From: Clostridiaceae bacterium
GTDB lineage: Bacteria > Bacillota > Clostridia > Acetivibrionales > Acetivibrionaceae
DNA: 43,951 nucleotides
Assembly (NCBI GenBank): GCA_012519925.1
Contig: JAAYPF010000248.1
Span: forward strand, 1-43,951
Reading direction: 5' to 3'
Position numbers and translations under genes: made by a program. The notes below the pieces were generated by a model. The model worked only from the letters and a program-made list of their open reading frames with translations. It did not search any database and was not told the DNA's origin. Within the stretch, counting starts at the first letter, position 1, and each line of letters starts with the position of its first letter. Positions 1-9,900 of the stretch are shown here, piece after piece.

Positions 1-153
1 ATTCTTGGTTAAACATATATGCACCATTCCTTCTATTTCATTATGTGCATATATTATATAACATTTTGTACTTCCATAAAAGTTGTATTTTTACATATCA
101 TTTACCCACACAAAATAGCGAAGCGCCATAAAAAAGAGAGGTTGAAATCAATT

Positions 154-768
154 ATGTTTTATTTTAAGAATTTAGAAAAAAGTGTTCCAGTAATCTCATC
201 AAGGGAAATAGCAAAATATTTTAATAAAGCCCATGCTGAAGTACTCAAATATATTGAAGGAAGTATTGTACACAAAGGAGCAATACAATTGTTAGAAGGC
301 ATTTCTACTAATGTATCAAACTTTTTTATTGAATATGAATACACTGATGATATGCCTAGAACCGACAAAGTATACCTTTTAACATTTAAAGGATTTACTT
401 TGATAGCACCATACTTCAATGGCAGGAAATCAGTAGAGTCCTTAATTAGGTTAACTCTAGAATTTATTGAAATGGAAGAGAAAAGTATTGAAGAGTCAAT
501 ATTACCATTTCTTAAGCAGTATAGTGCAGAGAAATGTGACGAAGTTTGGTGTGATTCAAATAACTTCCAGTCAGAGTACACCTTTGAGGAAGTTGAGGAA
601 GCACACTTAGCATATGATGAATATTTGAAAATGCATATAGATGAAGAAATTGAGAGAGAACAATTTGAAGCACTATATGGCTGCACATTTGAGGAATATG
701 AGGAATCTCAGGAAGCACGCTTAGCATATGATAAGTATTTATTAAAACAGCATAGGAAAATTTTGTGA
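154..768 (+). CDS. Rha family phage regulatory protein
   Basis: A 204-aa protein. The N-terminal ~100 residues match the Rha fold of phage and mobile-element regulators: an opening SREIAKYFNKAHAEVLKYI segment (helix-turn-helix-like, compare the K/R-H-x-x-V-L-R-x-I of Rha), then YLLTFKGFTLIAPYFNGRKS, the hallmark hydrophobic block. The frame opens further upstream (to base 19), but ATG at 154 has the AGAGAGG ribosome site at 135-141 and begins where Rha proteins begin, so the upstream part is taken as non-coding. The last ~60 residues are not Rha: they are acidic and carry an imperfect duplication (TFEEVEEAHLAYDEYL and TFEEYEESQEARLAYDKYL). First gene of a three-gene plus-strand set at the edge of an integrated element. 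Family call is strong; function (phage growth or host interference) is only inferred from the family. Confidence 0.75.
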   Translation: MFYFKNLEKSVPVISSREIAKYFNKAHAEVLKYIEGSIVHKGAIQLLEGISTNVSNFFIEYEYTDDMPRTDKVYLLTFKGFTLIAPYFNGRKSVESLIRLTLEFIEMEEKSIEESILPFLKQYSAEKCDEVWCDSNNFQSEYTFEEVEEAHLAYDEYLKMHIDEEIEREQFEALYGCTFEEYEESQEARLAYDKYLLKQHRKIL

Positions 769-817
769 GAAACAACTATATTTCAAACTTTTAAGATTTA
801 ATCGGAGGTAAAAGTTA

Positions 818-997
818 ATGTTTAAATTTAAAGAAGAAGAATCAAGAAAGAATGTTAAGAAAAATGCTAAAGATTCAGAATTACCTTTCTGTAAGCAATA
901 TGTTGTAAGGAAGCATTCCAATGATTCATATTTCGAACTTGTATTAGCCCAAAGTGAATCCGACGATTATTCCTTTGATGAGTCTGAATCAGGATGA
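818..997 (+). CDS. 59-aa acidic hypothetical protein
   Basis: Small ORF with an excellent ribosome site (CGGAGGT at 803-809, 8 bases before the ATG), 49 bases after the Rha gene. The protein starts with a basic-acidic, lysine-rich stretch (MFKFKEEESRKNVKKNAKD), has one Cys (PFCKQY) and ends in a Ser/Asp/Glu-rich tail. No recognisable domain. Its position between the Rha-type regulator and the nuclease candidate, all with strong ribosome sites and the same direction, suggests co-transcription. Could be a small accessory or antirepressor-like protein; that is a guess. Confidence 0.55.
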   Translation: MFKFKEEESRKNVKKNAKDSELPFCKQYVVRKHSNDSYFELVLAQSESDDYSFDESESG

Positions 998-1062
998 ATA
1001 TTGTTTTGACAAATGTAATGACCTAAATGATTTTATTTTTAATTCGGAAGGAGGAAACCTGA

Positions 1063-1635
1063 TTGGATAATGATTATATAACTAACTTAAAATATGGACA
1101 GCACAAAGAAACAGTTATTATAAATATACTAAATATAGCCTATGGGATTTCTAGTATACAAGATAACACTGAAAACGTGCATGACCTCAAATTAAACTCC
1201 GGCTGTCTTGTTGAGGTAAAGTGTGATAGCAACATTAAAGCAACTAGCAATTTCTGGCTTGAATTGTTCGGGAATTTTACCAAACAAAAGCTTGGATGGT
1301 TCTTTTATACAGATTGTAATATTCTTGCATATTGTGCTGTTAAAAACAGGAGTCCCTATGAGCTAGAAAAGGTTTTCTTCATTGACTTTCATGGGTTATA
1401 TAACTTTGTTAAAGAAAAATACTACAGTGGAAATTTCACAAACGAAATTGATATTTGTGCCAATATAGTATACAAAGGGAATGAAATGGCACTTCTAATA
1501 CCAATCAGTGAAGTAAAACCTTTTATTGTATCTGAATTTACGAAATATGACGGTGTAGAAACCTTCTGCAACCCAAAATATAAGTCCATGCAAGAATTTA
1601 GTAAGAAAGGATATATAGATGCCCTCGTTTGCTGA
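1063..1635 (+). CDS. PD-(D/E)XK nuclease-like protein
   Basis: A 190-aa protein read from a TTG start chosen because GGAAGGAGG (1046-1054) lies 8 bases upstream. Residues 41-53 show D41, nine residues, then E51-V-K53-C-D, the D...E-X-K core of the PD-(D/E)XK nuclease fold. A Gln/Lys/Glu-bearing helix precedes it (GQHKETVI, 12-20) and alternating hydrophobic strands follow (WFFYTDCNILAYCAV). The size fits phage-type single-domain members of that superfamily. No specific subfamily is recognised, so target and role (resolvase, restriction-like or repair) are unknown. Last gene of the plus-strand set. A GC-rich hairpin overlaps its stop codon. Alternative: an unrelated protein with a chance E-V-K motif. 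Confidence 0.6.
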   Translation: MDNDYITNLKYGQHKETVIINILNIAYGISSIQDNTENVHDLKLNSGCLVEVKCDSNIKATSNFWLELFGNFTKQKLGWFFYTDCNILAYCAVKNRSPYELEKVFFIDFHGLYNFVKEKYYSGNFTNEIDICANIVYKGNEMALLIPISEVKPFIVSEFTKYDGVETFCNPKYKSMQEFSKKGYIDALVC

Positions 1636-1643
1636 GGGCATCC
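1619..1643. terminator. GC-rich hairpin at the end of the nuclease-like gene
   Basis: An 8-bp perfect stem (ATGCCCTC / GAGGGCAT, 7-base loop) spans the stop codon at 1633-1635. It is followed by only a short C/T-rich stretch, so termination on the plus strand may be weak. It sits between the convergent nuclease-like and integrase genes and may serve both strands. Confidence 0.45.
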
Positions 1644-1668
1644 CTTTACCTGTTATATTGCCAGACAC

Positions 1669-2610
1669 TTATAACTTAATGTAATCCTTACTTTTGCCTC
1701 TTGCTATACATTCTAATGGATTAAATTTTTCGAAACTCTCTTTTAAATCCCCTTGTCCAAAATCCCTTAAATATTGCTGAGTTATCATTATATCTTCGTG
1801 CCCAAGTATTTTCTGTAATCTAAAAATATCTCCGTTACTCTGTATCCAGTGCTTAGCAAAAGTGTGTCTAAATAAGTGACAACTTGTCTTTGTAATACCT
1901 TTTCTTTGGTTATATTTTGCTATTGCATGGATTAATCCATTACGTTGTATCTGCTTTCCCCACTGGTCACAAATAAGGTAATCATCAGGTTCTCCGCCTC
2001 TATATTCAAGATAAAGTTTCAATGTATCATGTAATGCTTTAGTCATGGGTACAAGTAGCTGTTTTCGTCCTTTTGTTTTTGTAAATCTTATCATAGATTC
2101 ATCAAATAATAAGTCTTTTATTTTAAGGTTTAATAAGCTACCAATTCTACATCCTGTACCAATTAATACACTAATAGCAGTCCATGTTCTGAACTCTGTA
2201 AAGCTGCACTTCTTGATATTAGGTCTCTCAAGTAATATCTTTAACTCTTCCGTAGTATATGTAGCTTTAATTTCCTCATCCGTTTTTAGTAACTTTACCT
2301 TAAATGGAGTAATGTAACCTAATTCACTACAGTAATTAACGAATACCCTTATTCCCCTAAGCCTTGTGTTAATAGATGTTTCCTTCATTGTTTTCTTTAG
2401 TTCAAAAATCAGGTCTTCAACTACACTTTCAGATAATGAACTAACTATGTTGTCGGGCATAATTGTTTTGGTCAAATAACGAAATGATTCTTGATAATAA
2501 CTTATTGTGTCTTTTGACAAGTTTCTTAACTGGCATTTCTTTATGAAACCATCAAATGCTTGCTGTATTGTTTTTGATTCTGCCGAATTTTTCATTGAAA
2601 TTCTTTTCAT
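1669..2610 (-). CDS. Tyrosine recombinase / integrase
   Basis: A 313-aa phage-type integrase. An N-terminal SAM-like core-binding domain (about 10-105) is followed by the catalytic domain, with Arg155 (GTGCRIGSLL), a beta-hairpin Lys (FTKTKGRK), His245 and Arg248 (HLFRHT), His271 (LGHED) and nucleophile Tyr280 (TQQYL). All catalytic residues are present, so it should be active. The frame is open up to 2709, but that extension runs through the tRNA terminator hairpin. ATG at 2610 after GGTGGT is preferred; ATG at 2631 is possible. The gene starts about 100 bases from the 3' end of tRNA-Arg, the usual geometry of an element integrated into a tRNA gene. It probably catalyses integration and excision of the element whose other genes lie to the left. 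Confidence 0.9.
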   Translation of the reverse strand: MKRISMKNSAESKTIQQAFDGFIKKCQLRNLSKDTISYYQESFRYLTKTIMPDNIVSSLSESVVEDLIFELKKTMKETSINTRLRGIRVFVNYCSELGYITPFKVKLLKTDEEIKATYTTEELKILLERPNIKKCSFTEFRTWTAISVLIGTGCRIGSLLNLKIKDLLFDESMIRFTKTKGRKQLLVPMTKALHDTLKLYLEYRGGEPDDYLICDQWGKQIQRNGLIHAIAKYNQRKGITKTSCHLFRHTFAKHWIQSNGDIFRLQKILGHEDIMITQQYLRDFGQGDLKESFEKFNPLECIARGKSKDYIKL

Positions 2611-2681
2611 AAAATGCACCACCGTATCCATAAAATTTCTATAGATAATCCGTTGGTGTGAAGTACACTCCCGGCAAAAAT

Positions 2682-2715
2682 AAAAAACCTTGAAATCTAG
2701 TAACTTCAAGGTTTT

Positions 2716-2716
<1 letters not shown>
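2682..2716 (-). terminator. Terminator of the tRNA operon
   Basis: A 9-bp stem (AACCTTGAA 2686-2694 with TTCAAGGTT 2705-2713) extended by A/T pairs, followed on the minus strand by two T-runs. It begins right at the CCA end of tRNA-Arg, so it terminates the tRNA transcript and argues against an integrase start at 2709, inside the hairpin. Confidence 0.8.
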
Positions 2717-2792
<76 letters not shown>

Positions 2793-2805
2793 ATATTTGA
2801 AACTT

Positions 2806-2879
2806 TGGAGCGGGTGATGGGAATCGAACCCACGCAATCAGCTTGGAAGGCTGATGTTCTACCATTGAACTACACCCGC
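2806..2879 (-). tRNA. tRNA-Gly (anticodon TCC)
   Basis: Cloverleaf on the minus strand: acceptor GCGGGTG paired with CACCCGC, D-arm GTTC...GAAC, anticodon stem TCAGC/GCTGA with loop CTTCCAA (anticodon TCC), T-arm GTGGG-TTCGATT-CCCAT, encoded CCA. It lies 13 bases upstream of tRNA-Arg in the same transcript. Confidence 0.95.
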
Positions 2880-2921
2880 ATTTAGCTTGTAGAGTGCTTT
2901 ACCGCACTGCCGACTTTTTAT

Positions 2922-2950
2922 ATTATACAGACAACCTTTTGATTTGTCAA
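2922..2950 (-). promoter_or_regulatory. Consensus sigma-A promoter of the tRNA-Gly / tRNA-Arg operon
   Basis: On the minus strand TTGACA (2950-2945), a 17-base spacer and TATAAT (2927-2922): a perfect match to the vegetative consensus, about 42 bases before tRNA-Gly. Its strength fits stable RNA genes. Confidence 0.9.
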
Positions 2951-3003
2951 CACTATTTTAAAACATTTTTTCAAATCGCCCTTTTAGGGAGATATGCTAA
3001 TTT

Positions 3004-3606
3004 TTAACATGCCTCTAATCTCCCTTTGAGCTCCGCAAGCATTAATTTGAGTGCTTTACCTCTATGACTGATTTCGTGCTTTTTTGATGCATCTAACTGT
3101 GCAGCAGTTTTGTTGTATTCTGGCAGAAAGAAGAGAGGGTCATACCCAAAGCCATTTTCCCCAACGGGCTCAAGTCCAATATACCCTTCAAAAGTCCCTC
3201 TTACAACAAAGTGTGTACTATCTGGTAGTATAACCGCTATCACACATACAAATCGAGCTTTCCTTTTTTCAAAGGGAACATCCTTCAACATTTCAAGTAA
3301 TTTATTATTTCTATCCGAATCGCTTGCACCATCACCTGCAAACCTTGAAGAATATATTCCTGGAGCACCGTTTAAAATTTCCACTTCCAAACCCGAATCA
3401 TCAGCCATTACCAGTTCTCCAGTTTGCTTATGTACCTCTCTAGCTTTTATTAGAGCATTTTCTTCAAAGGTGCTACCACATTCTTCAATATCTTCGTTTA
3501 CTCCAGCTTGCTCCATAGAAACAACTTCTAAATCCATTCCATTTAGAATCTCAACAATTTCTTTTAGTTTACCCTTGTTCTTCGTCGCTACAACAAATTT
3601 TCTCAT
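3004..3606 (-). CDS. rdgB: XTP/dITP diphosphatase (RdgB/HAM1)
   Basis: A 200-aa non-canonical purine NTP pyrophosphatase that hydrolyses dITP, XTP and similar deaminated nucleotides to monophosphates, keeping them out of DNA and RNA. Signatures: N-terminal [22 protein letters not shown] with its catalytic Asp, [13 protein letters not shown], and C-terminal [10 protein letters not shown]. Start chosen at the ATG giving [10 protein letters not shown], typical for the family, with GGGAGAG 9 bases upstream. An upstream in-frame ATG at 3630 also has a weak ribosome site. The 5' end overlaps the 3' end of rph by ~38 bases, so the two are translationally linked. Confidence 0.93.
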   Translation of the reverse strand: MRKFVVATKNKGKLKEIVEILNGMDLEVVSMEQAGVNEDIEECGSTFEENALIKAREVHKQTGELVMADDSGLEVEILNGAPGIYSSRFAGDGASDSDRNNKLLEMLKDVPFEKRKARFVCVIAVILPDSTHFVVRGTFEGYIGLEPVGENGFGYDPLFFLPEYNKTAAQLDASKKHEISHRGKALKLMLAELKGRLEAC

Positions 3607-4351
3607 CCTTTGTAACTCTCCCAATTTCATTTGACACCTGACCTAAAGCTTCTTTTTGCAATTGGATCAAATCCTTTATTCCTCCCTGAGCTAAGTCTAG
3701 TAGTTTATTTAGCTGTTCTCTTCTAAAGGGTGATTGTTCTCCAGTTGCTTGAACTTCTATAAACTCCCCCGATGAAGTCATAATAACATTCATATCCACA
3801 ACGGCATTCGAGTCCTCTTCATAGCACAAATCCAACATTTCTTCATCGCCTATTATCCCAACGCTCACTGCTGCAACCATATCGGTTATAGGAATTTTTT
3901 CAATTATTCCATCTTCTACAAGCCTTTTGCAGGCATCTACTAAAGCAACAAATGCACCAGTTATAGAAGCAGTCCTTGTACCACCGTCTGCCTGTATAAC
4001 GTCACAATCGAGTGTAATTGACCTTTCACCTAGTAAATTAAAATTCACTACCGATCTTAATGACCTTCCGATAAGCCTTTGTATTTCCTGAGTCCTTCCA
4101 TTTAACTTTAGCCTGTTTATATCTCTTTGGTTTCTAACCCCAGTAGCTCTCGGAAGCATTGAGTATTCTGCAGTAACCCATCCTTCACCTGTATTCTTCT
4201 TAAAAGCAGGAACCTTTTCATCCACCGATGCAGTACAAATTACTTTAGTGTCTCCCATCTCAATTAATACGGAACCTTCTGCATGTTTTATATAATTTCT
4301 CGTTATCTTAACTTTCCTAAGGTTTGAATCCCCTCTTCCGTCAATCCTCAA
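3569..4351 (-). CDS. rph: Ribonuclease PH
   Basis: A 260-aa phosphorolytic 3'-5' exoribonuclease that trims tRNA 3' ends. Diagnostic segments include [68 protein letters not shown] and the C-terminal [13 protein letters not shown]. The start is TTG (TTGAGGATTGAC) with a G-rich ribosome site upstream. The C-terminal ~12 residues run into rdgB. Order gerM-rph-rdgB matches the Bacillus gerM-rph-ysnA cluster. Confidence 0.95.
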   Translation of the reverse strand: MRIDGRGDSNLRKVKITRNYIKHAEGSVLIEMGDTKVICTASVDEKVPAFKKNTGEGWVTAEYSMLPRATGVRNQRDINRLKLNGRTQEIQRLIGRSLRSVVNFNLLGERSITLDCDVIQADGGTRTASITGAFVALVDACKRLVEDGIIEKIPITDMVAAVSVGIIGDEEMLDLCYEEDSNAVVDMNVIMTSSGEFIEVQATGEQSPFRREQLNKLLDLAQGGIKDLIQLQKEALGQVSNEIGRVTKDEKICCSDEEQG

Positions 4352-4502
4352 TAAAGCCCCAACCTTTCTTTAATTAATTTTCTACTTTATATATCTCATG
4401 TTATATACTATCTAAAACCTATGATGATTTCAACCAATTTATATTATTCTTCTTAGAAAAGTTTTTATTTCTTTAGCAAATGCTTATTTTAAAATGCATT
4501 TG

Positions 4503-5657
4503 TTAATTTACTTTATTTATCTTGTCAGGAATTAATAAAGGTTTTGAAATATCAGTTCCCTCGGGAAGATCATCTTTCTTACCCTCTATCAGTATTCTAA
4601 TTTTCTTAATACCGTTTATTTGTTTCATTGTATATAGAATTTGTTTTATAAGCCCTTCTTCCCTTGAATTTCCACCGTAATTTTTAATCTCTTTACTAAA
4701 ATTTAAAGTCAAAACTTCATCAGAAATACTTGAATCGAGCAATCTAGCATTTTCCGGCATTTGAGTATATAAATTTGGGTCTTTAGGTTCTTTCGAAAGT
4801 GAACCAACAATTTCCATTGGTAGTTTATCTTTTGAAACACCTATGTATTCCATTGAGACTGGCAATAATTTTTCATGTTTATTCTCTAAATACTTAAATA
4901 GATAAACATCAAGTTTCATAGTTTTACTATCCGTATTTAATTTATCTGAATTTATAAGTATATTATCTCTTTTTAGAGTTCCTGATATATCACCTGAATA
5001 CTTCAGTTCTTCTTTGACATAGCCGTTTATTAGAATTCTAACTGCGTTTATCGTCTCAAACTCCGTTAGCGAATAAACAATACTTGTAATAATATTATTT
5101 TCATCTCGTGCTGTACTATAACCTAATAGTTTGCTGTTAAAATCTATTATTGCAATGCCGTTTTCTATATTTATACCTAATATTTCTGTTCCTTCTGGAA
5201 GGACTGGTTTTAAACCTAATGGTCTTAACGCTTCTCTATTAGTTTCATTTTCAATCATTGTTTTTATGGCAGCCTTTGCTACCCCCTCTTCCTTTTCAAT
5301 TTTTCTTGTTACGGGTATTAAAACATTCTCTGAATCCTTATAATAAGCTGTTATAGTTAAAATCTCATTTGCTGTTTTATCTGAGCTACTATTTTGATCA
5401 CTGACTTGTTCTTTTGTTTTAGGCTTATCCTCTTTGGCGACTTTGCTTACAACATCCCTGTCTATTTCGTCCTTTTTTGCATCTTTACTATTTTCTGAAA
5501 CTTCGGTAGCATCACTGACGTCTATTAAATCTTGTTCTTTTAATGTTTCAATATTATCAATGCGTGTTTGTATGTTGTCAAGTTCACTTAATGGATTTTT
5601 ACACCCTGATATTAGTACTACTCCTGTTATTAATAAAAAACATAAAAAATTCTTCAT
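4503..5657 (-). CDS. gerM: GerM-type lipoprotein with two GerMN domains
   Basis: A 384-aa lipoprotein. Signal peptide with lipobox LISGC (Cys19), a charged Ser/Asp/Lys linker to about residue 100, then a GerMN domain (about 100-215; GIAIIDFNSKLLGYS and ETINAVRILINGY) and a second GerMN domain (about 245-375; DEVLTLNFSKEIKNYGG, GIKKIRILIEG). Two GerMN domains is the arrangement of B. subtilis GerM, which is needed for spore cortex and germination. Start supported by AAGGAG 9 bases upstream. It lies ~150 bases upstream of rph on the same strand, as in Bacillus. Should be anchored on the outer face of a membrane, probably in the forespore or mother cell (known of the family). Confidence 0.85.
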   Translation of the reverse strand: MKNFLCFLLITGVVLISGCKNPLSELDNIQTRIDNIETLKEQDLIDVSDATEVSENSKDAKKDEIDRDVVSKVAKEDKPKTKEQVSDQNSSSDKTANEILTITAYYKDSENVLIPVTRKIEKEEGVAKAAIKTMIENETNREALRPLGLKPVLPEGTEILGINIENGIAIIDFNSKLLGYSTARDENNIITSIVYSLTEFETINAVRILINGYVKEELKYSGDISGTLKRDNILINSDKLNTDSKTMKLDVYLFKYLENKHEKLLPVSMEYIGVSKDKLPMEIVGSLSKEPKDPNLYTQMPENARLLDSSISDEVLTLNFSKEIKNYGGNSREEGLIKQILYTMKQINGIKKIRILIEGKKDDLPEGTDISKPLLIPDKINKVN

Positions 5658-5765
5658 ATATACTACTCCTTACTGTAAAAATTTGTTCCTACTGTAAGTA
5701 TAGACATATATGAAGAATAATATAATTTCCTAGGTAAATTTTTCTAAAATACTTTCTTAATAGCC

Positions 5766-6755
5766 TTATCTGTCATTATAGCCGTTAGGGTGTTTGCTAT
5801 GCCATTCCCATGCCGTAGTCACTATTGTTTCCAAATCATTCATTTTAGGCTGCCAATTGAGCTCTCTTTTTATTTTTTCAGAAGATGCAACCAAGATTGC
5901 TGGATCGCCAGGTCGTCTTGGTGCATCGATGGCAGTAATATTCTTTCCTGTAACTTTTCTCACTACATCTACCACTTCTCTAACCGAAAAACCTTTACCA
6001 TTTCCTAGATTGTATATGTCGCTGTCTTCTCCCTTTCTCAATTTCTGCAAAGCAAGATAATGTGCTTGTGCCAGATCGGATACATGTATATAATCCCTTA
6101 CACATGTTCCATCAGGGGTATTATAATCATTTCCAAATAATTTAATGGAATCTCTTTTTCCCATTGCCGCCTGGATTATCAATGGAATGAGATGGGACTC
6201 AGGATTGTGATCCTCTCCAATTTTACCACTTACATGTGCACCGCAGGCATTAAAATAACGTAGTATAACATGCTTTATACCATAGGCTCCATCTGCCCAT
6301 TTTAAAGCCTTTTCAACCGCAAGCTTTGTCTCACCATACGGATTTGTAGGTAGAGTCCTGTCAGTTTCAATTATAGGTATGTTTTCAGGTTCTCCGTATG
6401 TAGCAGCAGTAGAAGAAAACACAACTTTATTTACTTTAGCTTCCTTCATTGCAGTCAGCAAATTCAAAGTAACCGCAACGTTATTGTTATAATATTTTAA
6501 TGGGTCTGAAACGCTTTCACCCACTTCAATATACGCGGCAAAATGGATAACAGCTTCTATATCATTTTCTAAAAATACTTTTTTTATAAATTCCTTATCT
6601 CTCAAATCTCCGACTATGAGTTTTCCTCCAAGAACAGCATCTTTGTGACCTTTCTCAAGATTGTCTACAACAATAACTTCTTCATTTTTTTCAAGGAGTT
6701 CTGCTACTGTATGACTTCCGATATAGCCCGCTCCACCGGTTATGAGTACAGCCAT
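5766..6755 (-). CDS. galE: UDP-glucose 4-epimerase
   Basis: A 329-aa extended short-chain dehydrogenase/reductase that interconverts UDP-glucose and UDP-galactose, feeding galactose use and cell-wall polysaccharide. NAD-binding GGAGYIGSHT at the N-terminus, catalytic Ser/Thr region SSTAATYGEP, YxxxK as NPYGETKLAVEK, LRYFNACGA and the C-terminal RRPGDPAILVASSEK substrate region. The ATG giving MAVLITGG is preferred over 6773 because AAAGG lies 10 bases before it and homologues start there. Apparently monocistronic. Confidence 0.93.
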   Translation of the reverse strand: MAVLITGGAGYIGSHTVAELLEKNEEVIVVDNLEKGHKDAVLGGKLIVGDLRDKEFIKKVFLENDIEAVIHFAAYIEVGESVSDPLKYYNNNVAVTLNLLTAMKEAKVNKVVFSSTAATYGEPENIPIIETDRTLPTNPYGETKLAVEKALKWADGAYGIKHVILRYFNACGAHVSGKIGEDHNPESHLIPLIIQAAMGKRDSIKLFGNDYNTPDGTCVRDYIHVSDLAQAHYLALQKLRKGEDSDIYNLGNGKGFSVREVVDVVRKVTGKNITAIDAPRRPGDPAILVASSEKIKRELNWQPKMNDLETIVTTAWEWHSKHPNGYNDR

Positions 6756-6939
6756 TTTAACACAACCTTTCATAATCTATTGTATTTTTGTTGCTTTACA
6801 CTGTATAATGTTTCATTTCAATTAATTTTAAACAATATTATAATAACATATTCAATTTGCTTATACTAGTGTTTGGTTACTTCAATAAAATGATGATTGG
6901 ATTACTTTATGAACTTAATACTACATTTTATAGGACAAT

Positions 6940-6975
6940 AAAAAGAGAGATGATTAGGCATCATCACTCTTTTTA
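6940..6975 (-). terminator. Terminator of the amidase gene
   Basis: AAAAGAG-A-GATGAT / ATCATC-A-CTCTTTT hairpin with one A-A mismatch and a 5-base loop, T-rich on the minus strand, 12 bases past the amidase stop codon. Confidence 0.8.
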
Positions 6976-6986
6976 TGAATTTCTTA

Positions 6987-9900
6987 TTATACTTCTCCTA
7001 GGGCTTTAATAATCGAATCACAAAGTGCTTGTGCTGCCTTTTGCCTAAACTCTTCCGACTTAAGATTCGCAAGATCCTCACTATTTGTCATAAAAGCAAT
7101 TTCGGCTAGTATAGCAGGCATTTTAGTGGCTTTTAAAACAACAAGGTTAGGTCTTTCAACAATTCCTCGGTTATGAGTTCCAAGAGCTTTTATAAGTTCA
7201 TCCTGTACTATCTGTGCAAATCTCTTACCATTGAATCCTGAACTGCTTGTCACTTGAGGATAATACAAGGTCTCAGTACCTTTGTATTTTGTGTAATAAG
7301 CGTTGTTATGAATACTTACAAATAATGTAGCTTTCATATCGTTTGCTATATAGGCTCTTTCATAAAGACCTACAAAAACATCATCTTCTCTTGTCATATA
7401 GGTTTTTATATTCTTGCTCTTTAGCAGTTCATTTAGTCTTTTTGCAATATCAAGGTTTAAATCTTTCTCGTTAATTCCACCATATACTGCACCTGGATCT
7501 GTACCTCCATGACCTGGGTCTATAACTACAAGTTGGTCTTTAGGCAGAGCTTCTTTGAAAAGGGTTATTGTTGTATCGTTTTCCGATTCCCTTGTAATAA
7601 CTTCATAATTAAACTGCTCCTTTGTTGTAAAGGTTAAAGTTGTCTGATTAGTTTCATCGTTTTTTGTTATTTTTACATTAGTTACTTTACTATCATTAAT
7701 ATTCATTGTGCCAAATCCTAAGTCCGCTAGCTCACTAGGAAAGGTTAGTTTATATATTCGTCCTTCGAAAGAATACTCATCGGTGTAAAGTCGTTTTAGG
7801 ACTTCTCCACCCTCTGTAAGTTTAGCTCCTCTTAAAGTAAAGTACGCTCTATTTCCTATGTTACTGTATTCAATATTTTTATATGAGGCTTTTCTCATTA
7901 TAATTACTATATCATCATCCGTCTTTTCCGCTTCAAACTCAGGTTGACCGATTGTATCAAAAACTATTCTTGCTGTAGTATTTTCAAACTGTGCCGATCT
8001 TATGGAACTGATATTGCTGCTGTCTACATTTATTTTTTGCTCCTTACCGGCCTCATAATTAGGTATATCAATAATAACTCTGTCCGGTTCAGTAAGTTTC
8101 CACAAATTATAGTCCTTAGCATCCTTTGCAGAAATTGTTATCCTATCAACACCATCTATAAAAGTATGATTAATTTTTATAGATTCTTTACTATCATTGT
8201 CTTCATCCTTTGTTGGCGTCACTGTCGGCTTTGGTGTTACAATAATTGTAGCAGTTGCACTTGCTGTTGATTTTGGTGTTACTATCTTAGTAGGAGTTGC
8301 ACTCACCGTTGGTTTTGGTGTTACTATCTTAGTAGGAGTTGCACTTACCGTTGGTTCTGGTGTTGAAACTACTGTAGACGTTGCTGTCGGTGTTGATTTC
8401 GCCGTTGCAATCACGGTTGGAGTCGGGCTTATTGTTGGTTTTGGCGTCGCAGTTATTATAGGTGTCGATTTTACTGGAGATTGTTCACTGTCACTAGTTT
8501 CATCTGTTTGGATATCATCCACATCAACACTTGGAATTACATTTATTACAAGTGCCTTTTCTTCTTCCGCCACAACATATTGGCATTGTCCTTTTAGCTG
8601 GATAATGACTCTTGATGAGGAACTACTCACTCCTGCATACCTAATATTTTCTATGTGCTTGCTTTTAACATCTATATTTTTTTCTGCCGCCTCGGCGGAC
8701 ACATTAGGAAAATCAACAACAAGCCTATTTTTATCTAACTGCTTAACAATGTTGTATCCTGTGTAGTCTTCCAAAAACATTGCAACTGTTTCATAAGTTT
8801 CCTGAGCTTTATAACTTACACTCAGATTATCTTTTCCAATAGCTTCGTCTCTGTTGGTATCACTTCTTGAAGCATCGAAAGAAATCAAATCGATGCTTTT
8901 TGCAATATATGCCACAAGTGTACCATCACTTTCAGACAATTTATATTTAATATCTCCTTTTGTATCTATAACCAATCTAGATCCACCTGTATCTTTTGCG
9001 GCATATCTAACTGATTTAATCAGTGCACTATCAATATTCAATGTCTTTTGCTCATTTAGAGCAATCGCTTTAGGAATATCAATTACAACTCTGTTAGGAT
9101 TAGGAAGCTCAAAGGCTTCATAGCCTTCATAATCCTTTACTCCAATTACTATTGCCTCATATAACGAATTATCAATGTGCTTAACAGTCAAATTATTATC
9201 CACCGGTTTGATAATCCCATCTATAGGCTTGTGTACCTCATTCATACCAGAACTTATCGAAGGTCCTTTCTTCTGAAGATTTAGTAATAATCTATTATTG
9301 GTTTCAGTCACTTGGTATTGAGGCTCACCTTCTAAATCTAAAACTACTCGAGCCATATCAGCTTCAAATTGACTACACCTAACAGATTTTAAAAGTTCAT
9401 CATTTATAGGTATATTCTGTTTGTCACTTATCAGCTTTGTATTCGTAAAATCAACTACTATTCTGTCCGGTGAAGGCAATCTCATAATTCTGTAGTTTTG
9501 AAATCTATCTAAATCTATGGCAACACTCTGACCATCATTCCTCTTTATATACTTTATGTCGTTCAGGCTTGCAAATTGTGCATCCTTTTTGTTGCTAATG
9601 GTAATTTCACCTTTATCAGCATGCCAACCCACTTCCATTTCTAACTGTTCCCCTACAAAACGTAAAGGTACCATTGTACGGTCATTAATTATCTTTGCAG
9701 GCACTTCCATTTTAACCTTGTTACCGTTTATAAGGGCATTATCATCATTTATTTTAAGTTCCACTTGATTACCGATATACGAAACGGATACTTTTTTGTT
9801 TTTTGCATCCCAAGCAACTTCAGCTCCTAACTTTTCAAAAATTGCTCTTACAGGAACCAGTGAACGGTCATTAATAATGATAGGGGGCATATCAGAATTG

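Noticed and set aside
19-153. 45-residue N-terminal extension of the Rha-type gene
   Set aside because: Hydrophobic, AT-driven sequence unlike Rha proteins, and the ribosome site belongs to the ATG at 154.
159-686. Antisense ORF across the Rha-type gene
   Set aside because: The plus strand has a recognised domain and a ribosome site, so the minus frame is a shadow.
2611-2709. N-terminal extension of the integrase
   Set aside because: It reads through the tRNA terminator hairpin and has no ribosome site.
8197-8766. Plus-strand ORF with Val/Gly-rich repeats
   Set aside because: It is the antisense reading of the Thr/Pro linker and AMIN regions of the amidase, with a low-complexity product and no ribosome site.
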